Below are positions 59,288 through 64,000 of a stretch of DNA of 64,000 nt, in pieces. The stretch's first letter is position 1, and every line of letters starts with the position of its first letter. The DNA lies in contig JAFZPZ010000127.1 of the NCBI GenBank assembly GCA_017552435.1, positions 62,001 to 126,000 of the forward strand, given 5' to 3'. The translations under genes were made by a program, and so were the position numbers. This stretch comes from Bacteroidaceae bacterium (GTDB lineage Bacteria; Bacteroidota; Bacteroidia; Bacteroidales; Bacteroidaceae). A model generated the notes under the pieces. The model did no database searches. It was not told where the DNA came from and was given only the letters and a program-made list of their open reading frames with translations.

Positions 59288-61192
59288 ATGCAGTACCTAT
59301 CTATTCTTCGCCAATATTGGGGTTATAATGATTTTCGAGGCATACAACGGCAGGTTATCGAGAGTATTGCTGCAGGACGTGACACCCTATGTCTCATGCC
59401 AACAGGCGGAGGCAAGAGCATTACTTTCCAGGTGCCAGCCCTAGCCTTGAAAGGTGTATGCATTGTATTTACTCCTCTCATTGCACTTATGAAAGACCAG
59501 GTGGAGGCCTTGCGTCATCGTGGTATCAAAGCGGCTTATATAAACAGCCACATGTCAAAAGACGAAGTCCTGACCATCTTGGACAATAGCATATTCGGAG
59601 CCTATAAATTTCTATATATTTCACCTGAACGTCTTTCCAGCGAGATATTTGTAAACAAGTTGCGACGTATGAAGGTATGCTTTATCACAGTCGATGAGGC
59701 ACATTGCATATGTCAGTGGGGCTATGATTTTCGCCCCTCTTTTTTGCATATAGCTGACATCCGCGACATTTTCCCGCAAAGTGCAATTCTTGCTCTTACT
59801 GCTACAGCGACACCCGAAGTAGCCTGTGATATCCAGCAGAAACTCCGGTTTCGCGGGGACAATGTCCTCCAAATGAGTTTTATGCGAAAGAATCTGGCAT
59901 ATATTGTACGTCGAGAAGATAGCATTTTAGATGGTGTTTTGCATGCACTTGAAACAGTCCCGGGTTCCTGTATTATTTATACACGCAGTCGCCAGAAGTG
60001 TTATGAGTTATGGGAACTGCTTAATGAACTTGGCGAGACGGTCACTTATTATCATGCCGGTCTGGAAGGTCTTCAAAAGAATGAGCGACAAGAGCGATGG
60101 CTTCGTGGCGAGGTGAGAATTATGGTGGCTACCAATGCTTTTGGCATGGGCATAGACAAACCGGATGTTCGCCTTGTTCTCCATGCGGATATACCAGATT
60201 CCATCGAGGAATATTTTCAGGAGGCAGGACGTGCAGGGCGAGATGGAGAGAAGTCATACGCTATTCTTTTAACTGATGGTAGTGAGCGGAAACGTATTTC
60301 ACGTCGTTTGGCGCAGAAGTTCCCAAAAATTGATTATGTACGTGATGCTTATGAACTTTTGTGTTGCTTCCTTAATGTTGCGGTGGGCGATGGCATGCTT
60401 GTTACCCGTGAATTCAATATTAATAGTTTCTGTCGGATTTACGGCTATCATTATGCAACTTTTGTCTGTGCACTTGACCTGCTGGATAAGGCGGGCTACA
60501 TTGAATATCACGACGAGGAAGATGCTTCCAGTCGTATGCATATTAATGTTACTCGTCCCGAGTTGTTCCGTGTCCTCGATTCTTCCGGCAAGCGCCTCAT
60601 ACTCTCTGTGCTTCGTCACTATGGTGGAATCTTTATTGATTATGTATTTATAGATGAAGATTTTCTAAGCCAAGACACAGGTTTGTCAGCTGATGAAATC
60701 TATCAAATACTCCTTCGGCTTTCCCAAAGACATCTTATCTCTTTTATTCCACGCAAGCATTTGCCGCGCATTACTTTTCGTTGTCGTCGTGTTGACAAGG
60801 AGAAAGTCTGTCTTCCGTCTCTGGTTTATCAAGACCGCCGAACCCATTATGAACAGCGTGTGAAGGCAATGTTGCAGTATGCCCAAGAGGATATTAACTA
60901 TTGCCGCAGTCGCATGTTACTGCATTACTTTGGGGAGAAAACAGATCAAAACTGTGGCATTTGTGATGTTTGTACCCATCGTAAGGAACAGATACAGTTT
61001 CCAGATGCGTATGTTGCCTTGCGTTTGCATATCCTTGGTCAACTTCAGCAAAGGCCTCTTAATCCTTATGATCTTGATCTTACTGGGTTTAATCCAGATA
61101 TTGTTGAATATGTGATTGACCGTATGCGTGCTGATGGAGAGATTTCCTTCGATGGACCTCTCCTAAAGTTGTCTCCTAAAGTTGGTAGTTAA
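59288..61192 (+). CDS. recQ: ATP-dependent DNA helicase RecQ
   Basis: This 634-aa superfamily 2 helicase has Walker A MPTGGGKSITFQVPAL near residue 37, motif II DEAHCICQWGYDFRPS near 136, LTATATPEV (motif III) and GRAGRDGEKSYAILL (motif VI). The RQC zinc region CRSRMLLHYFGE then CGICDVC lies near 540-560. The C terminus is short and an HRDC domain is not evident. It unwinds 3'-tailed DNA for RecJ. It overlaps the S24 repressor gene (convergent) by four bases. Confidence 0.95.
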   Translation: MQYLSILRQYWGYNDFRGIQRQVIESIAAGRDTLCLMPTGGGKSITFQVPALALKGVCIVFTPLIALMKDQVEALRHRGIKAAYINSHMSKDEVLTILDNSIFGAYKFLYISPERLSSEIFVNKLRRMKVCFITVDEAHCICQWGYDFRPSFLHIADIRDIFPQSAILALTATATPEVACDIQQKLRFRGDNVLQMSFMRKNLAYIVRREDSILDGVLHALETVPGSCIIYTRSRQKCYELWELLNELGETVTYYHAGLEGLQKNERQERWLRGEVRIMVATNAFGMGIDKPDVRLVLHADIPDSIEEYFQEAGRAGRDGEKSYAILLTDGSERKRISRRLAQKFPKIDYVRDAYELLCCFLNVAVGDGMLVTREFNINSFCRIYGYHYATFVCALDLLDKAGYIEYHDEEDASSRMHINVTRPELFRVLDSSGKRLILSVLRHYGGIFIDYVFIDEDFLSQDTGLSADEIYQILLRLSQRHLISFIPRKHLPRITFRCRRVDKEKVCLPSLVYQDRRTHYEQRVKAMLQYAQEDINYCRSRMLLHYFGEKTDQNCGICDVCTHRKEQIQFPDAYVALRLHILGQLQQRPLNPYDLDLTGFNPDIVEYVIDRMRADGEISFDGPLLKLSPKVGS

Positions 61193-61875
61193 ATATCCCG
61201 CATCACCATAATGACGCGATAGGCTGCGTATAATTCTTTCTTGGCAAGTTTGCCACCATCGGCCAGTTCGTAGTTAGGATTCTCGGTACTGAGCAACAGA
61301 TAGGGTAATGTAGGTCCGGGATCTTGCACCATCTTCACCATGAGTCGTCCGTTTGTGGTTTGAATCAGGTAGGGGGTTCCTTTGTGAAATTCCTCGTATC
61401 GACCAATCGCTTCACCTACTCCCACATAGTCCCTGTCCTGAATACGGGGCAGCATGCTATCGCCGTGGCATTGGAAGACGTATTTGATGTCATGCCGAGG
61501 CATCTGTACAGGTACAAGTCCTTCCCTGTTTTCAGGCTGCGGAGAGTCGTCTGGTGAGGATTGCATACCAGTAATATGCTGTGCGGATGCTTTACTCGGT
61601 ACCGTGTTGTCTACATGATGCTCTTCTTCTCCTTCTTCCTCTTCTTCGGGCAATGGCAATGGTCCAGAGGGGAGCGGTGTGCTTCCTCCACACAGCCAGT
61701 CGGGGTCTATTTGTGGAAACTTTGCCAAGATTGCCTTTATTCCGCGGCGAGGAATTCGGTCACGATAAACCCAGTTGTTGACAGCCTGAGGTGAAATATC
61801 AATCAAGTTGGCCAGGTGTGACCGATTACGGCAGTAACGTTCTACTAAAATGTTAATCTTTTCTTCTACTGTCAT
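61189..61875 (-). CDS. HTH / S24 peptidase-like repressor
   Basis: This 228-aa protein has an N-terminal helix-turn-helix (NRSHLANLIDISPQAVNNWV, about residues 16-35), a long Pro/Glu-rich linker (about 65-115) and a C-terminal LexA/CI-like domain. YVFQCHGDSMLPRIQDRDYV carries the catalytic-type Ser and RLMVKMVQD the Lys. It is a candidate SOS- or stress-responsive repressor; no alanine-glycine cleavage pair is obvious in the linker, so cleavage is uncertain. The start is set at 61875 because a TATTTTTG promoter element overlaps the ATG at 61902. It is next to recJ-recQ, a possible regulatory link. Confidence 0.82.
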   Translation of the reverse strand: MTVEEKINILVERYCRNRSHLANLIDISPQAVNNWVYRDRIPRRGIKAILAKFPQIDPDWLCGGSTPLPSGPLPLPEEEEEGEEEHHVDNTVPSKASAQHITGMQSSPDDSPQPENREGLVPVQMPRHDIKYVFQCHGDSMLPRIQDRDYVGVGEAIGRYEEFHKGTPYLIQTTNGRLMVKMVQDPGPTLPYLLLSTENPNYELADGGKLAKKELYAAYRVIMVMRDI

Positions 61876-61899
61876 TGTCGCATGTTTTGTATTTAAGTG

Positions 61900-61907
61900 C
61901 AAAAATA
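61900..61907 (-). promoter_or_regulatory. -7 element TATTTTTG for the S24 repressor
   Basis: The minus strand reads TATTTTTG, a full consensus match, 24 bp before the ATG at 61875. Confidence 0.5.
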
Positions 61908-62009
61908 AAACAAAAACACAAATTTGAAAAGAAAACGATAAAATATTTTAAACAAAAGGTGCGAACCCGTATAATTTAACACAAAACATAGCAGAAAAGT
62001 GCGATGACA

Positions 62010-62041
62010 TTTGTATCTGTCGTCTTTTATTGCTAACTTTG
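62010..62041 (+). promoter_or_regulatory. Promoter of the sugar kinase-GH2 operon
   Basis: TTTG (62010-62013), 20 bp, TAACTTTG (62034-62041): both elements are exact matches to the Bacteroidota consensus. The ATG at 62063 follows 21 bp later. Confidence 0.7.
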
Positions 62042-62062
62042 CACTGCGAGTAAAAGAATTAA

Positions 62063-62995
62063 ATGGATAATGGCAGAAAAGTAGTGGGGGTGGGTGAGAC
62101 CATTTTGGACATCCTCTTTCGTGGCGGACAACCTGTTGCGGCAGTTCCTGGCGGCAGCAGCTTCAATAGTATTATCAGCGTAGGGCGTGCCGGTGTTCCC
62201 TGTACTTTTGTGGGCTATACTGGTGCAGACTGCGTAGGACAGCAAACTGTGGATTTCCTGCGTTCTAACGGTGTCGGCACAGAATATTTCCAAATAAGGC
62301 AGGGCGAGAAGAGTGCTATCAGTTTGGCATTCCTCGACCACGTTGGTGAAGCCACCTATGCTTTTTATAGGGAGCCATTGCATATGCGGGAAAGTTGGAC
62401 GTTGCCTGCATTGGTGCATGGAGATGTTCTTCTCTATGGTTCCTATTATGCTGCTTGTGCCGGAATGCGTCCACTGATAACACAATTGCAGGATTTGGCA
62501 GCGCAGGCCGCTGCCATAGTCTATTATGACCTCAACTTCCGTCCTGGCCATAGTGATGAGCGAGAGTCACTCACTCCCAATATTATGCAGAATTTTCGTC
62601 GGAGTACTATTGTACGTTGCAGCACCGATGATATTGATGTGTTGTTTTCTTCGCGTAGCGCGCGCGATATATATAATAAGTATATTAGTCACTGTTGTCC
62701 GTATTTTATCTGCACTGCAGGAGCGGATCAAATCATTGTATGTACCCCCAGAGAATGCTATGAGTTTTTTGCGCCACCCATTGACGATGTAGTAAGCACT
62801 GTTGGTGCGGGCGACAGCTTCAATGCCGGCTTCGCCTGTGCCCTTATTTGGGAGGGCATCATGCTCGAGGATCTTCCCGCGCTCGGATACGATACATGGC
62901 AACGCCTGATTGCTACAGCATGTCGTTTCGCGGGAGAAACTTGCAGAAGTACGGAAAACTATATAAATCATCCATTAGCTCCAAATAATCTATGA
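62063..62995 (+). CDS. PfkB-family carbohydrate kinase (fructokinase-like)
   Basis: This 310-aa ribokinase-fold enzyme has VPGGSSFNSIISVGRAGVPC near residue 30 (the Gly-rich sugar-binding loop) and STVGAGDSFNAGFACALIW near 247 (the anion hole with catalytic Asp). TFVGYTGADCVGQQ and YYDLNFRPGH are also typical of fructokinases. It phosphorylates a ketose or similar sugar. The stop overlaps the next gene by ATGA, so it probably handles sugar released or handled by the downstream GH2 enzyme. Confidence 0.87.
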   Translation: MDNGRKVVGVGETILDILFRGGQPVAAVPGGSSFNSIISVGRAGVPCTFVGYTGADCVGQQTVDFLRSNGVGTEYFQIRQGEKSAISLAFLDHVGEATYAFYREPLHMRESWTLPALVHGDVLLYGSYYAACAGMRPLITQLQDLAAQAAAIVYYDLNFRPGHSDERESLTPNIMQNFRRSTIVRCSTDDIDVLFSSRSARDIYNKYISHCCPYFICTAGADQIIVCTPRECYEFFAPPIDDVVSTVGAGDSFNAGFACALIWEGIMLEDLPALGYDTWQRLIATACRFAGETCRSTENYINHPLAPNNL

Positions 62996-64000
62996 AAAAC
63001 CTCCTCTTTTCCCTTTTCCTTTTTGCACTTGCTTTTAGTGTTAGTGCTGCTGATGCCCTTGATGGCTTCCTTTACAAGCAGGTTTCGGAACCAGACGGCA
63101 CCGAGTGGCAAAGTCCAGAGAAGCTGTCGTTGAACAAACTCCAGCCACGTGCCCACATCTTTCCTTTTGCCAATGCAGAGGCTGCGCTTCGTGTATTGCC
63201 AGAAGGCAGTAAGTACTACCAGAGTCTCGATGGCACATGGAAGTTCCACTGGTCTCCCAATCCTGACGGGCGGCCTAAGGGCTTTGAGAATTCTTCATAC
63301 GATGTCTCGGGCTGGGATGATATCAAAGTTCCGGGTTGTTGGAACGTACAGGGATTAGGAAAGCATGGAGAGATGAAGTATGGCGTACCAATCTATGTCA
63401 ACCAACCAGTCATTTTCTATCACGAGGTGCGGAAGGATGATTGGCGAGAGGGCGTGATGCGAGAACCAAAAGATCAGCGTTGGACTACTTTTAGATATCG
63501 CAACGAAGTGGGTTCCTACCGCCGCTCCTTTACTGTGCCTGCCGACTGGAAAGGACGTCAGGTTATCCTCAACTTCGATGGTGTGGATAGCTTCTTCTAC
63601 CTTTGGATTAATGGTCGCTATGTCGGGTTTAGCAAGAACAGCCGCAATACAGCACGCTTCGACATCACTGACTATCTACAGGACGGCGAAAACTCGGTTG
63701 CTGTGGAGGTTTATCGCAATAGTGACGGCTCATTCCTCGAGGCGCAAGATATGTTTCGTCTGCCTGGCATCTTCCGCAGTACTTATATCACGGCAATGCC
63801 AAAGGTGCAAATTGGCGACCTTGTCGTGCGAACCATGGAGTTGGACAGCAATAGAGCTTTCATCCGCATCGACCGCAAACTTAGTAACCTCACGGAGAAA
63901 GTGCAGAAAGGCTTGAAGATGACATACACTGTCTTTCCCGTTGAGCTTTATTCCGATGAGACGGCCGATTCTGTACGCCGGATATCTGTTAATGTCGTGC
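62992..64000 (+). CDS. GH2-family beta-galactosidase-type enzyme, exported (3' truncated)
   Basis: The frame runs off the window after 336 codons. A signal peptide (MKNLLFSLFLFALAFSVSAA) precedes a GH2 N-terminal sugar-binding domain: YYQSLDGTWKFHWSPNPDGR near residue 82, DDIKVPGCWNVQGLG, YRRSFTVPADWKGRQVILNF near 172 and LWINGRYVGFSKNS, then DMFRLPGIFRSTYI near 253. These are typical of beta-galactosidases of the LacZ type. The catalytic TIM barrel is beyond the window. In Bacteroidota such exported enzymes trim plant or host beta-galactosides in the periplasm. Confidence 0.9.
   Translation, partial: MKNLLFSLFLFALAFSVSAADALDGFLYKQVSEPDGTEWQSPEKLSLNKLQPRAHIFPFANAEAALRVLPEGSKYYQSLDGTWKFHWSPNPDGRPKGFENSSYDVSGWDDIKVPGCWNVQGLGKHGEMKYGVPIYVNQPVIFYHEVRKDDWREGVMREPKDQRWTTFRYRNEVGSYRRSFTVPADWKGRQVILNFDGVDSFFYLWINGRYVGFSKNSRNTARFDITDYLQDGENSVAVEVYRNSDGSFLEAQDMFRLPGIFRSTYITAMPKVQIGDLVVRTMELDSNRAFIRIDRKLSNLTEKVQKGLKMTYTVFPVELYSDETADSVRRISVNVV

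Overview
The window looks like chromosomal DNA from a Bacteroidota species, most likely a Bacteroidales of the Prevotella type. The main evidence is that nearly every well-spaced gene start is preceded by the Bacteroidota promoter pattern (a -7 element TAnnTTTG with a weak TTG/TTTG about 20 bp upstream). Families largely restricted to this phylum (DUF4294, DUF4271) are also present. Genus assignment is inference. No rRNA, tRNA or CRISPR array was recognised.

Region 1 (1-20.5 kb) is mostly housekeeping: the end of a Gfo/Idh/MocA oxidoreductase, polyprenyl diphosphate synthase, DNA polymerase I, a CPA2 antiporter, nadA, a SpoU/TrmH methyltransferase, psd-pssA, dnaE-trxA-small acidic protein-cysS, a DUF4294 protein, a radical SAM protein, trkH and nadB. 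A very AT-rich gap at 7273-7686 carries repeated TTATCAACATA boxes and could be an origin. PolA is unusual: its proofreading domain is degenerate, and a linker in its place carries two copies of QLDLF, the sliding-clamp-binding pentapeptide.

Region 2 (20.5-32.3 kb) is an accessory island. It starts with non-coding repeats (a 314-bp MITE-like inverted repeat, a 68-bp-spaced repeat pair and a ten-unit 11-bp array) around a small hypothetical gene. On the minus strand, read from 32.1 kb down, come a WYL regulator, a DEDDh exonuclease, a three-repeat Asp-box-like protein, a two-TM membrane protein, two overlapping DUF262 proteins (the first with a DUF1524/HNH domain), a 47-codon micro-ORF coupled by GTGA, an AAA+ ATPase, and a small ORF frameshifted at an A6 tract. 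Three copies of the 3' end of the exonuclease gene sit at module borders, which suggests cassette exchange at this site. This is the best candidate for an undescribed, probably anti-phage, system.

Region 3 (32.3-51 kb) is envelope-related: a secreted CarboxypepD_reg-like protein, murQ and a metallophosphoesterase, then a long plus-strand run argS-RNase H-LtaS-like sulfatase-MsbA-like ABC exporter-five glycosyltransferase-type genes. This converges on a minus-strand run of U32 protein-LpxL-like acyltransferase-three GT2 genes. Together they suggest lipid A/core or surface-glycan assembly.

Region 4 (51-64 kb) begins with metK behind a SAM-II-like riboswitch, followed by LOG, DUF4271, hemD, rnpA, yidD and tatD in tight order. 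Then come an acetyl-CoA hydrolase/CoA-transferase, recJ-recQ, an S24/HTH repressor, and a sugar kinase overlapping a GH2 enzyme that runs off the window. Three dispersed repeat families mark gene borders throughout: 7-bp tandem arrays, C/G-rich REP-like palindromes (some read into proteins) and other short repeats.
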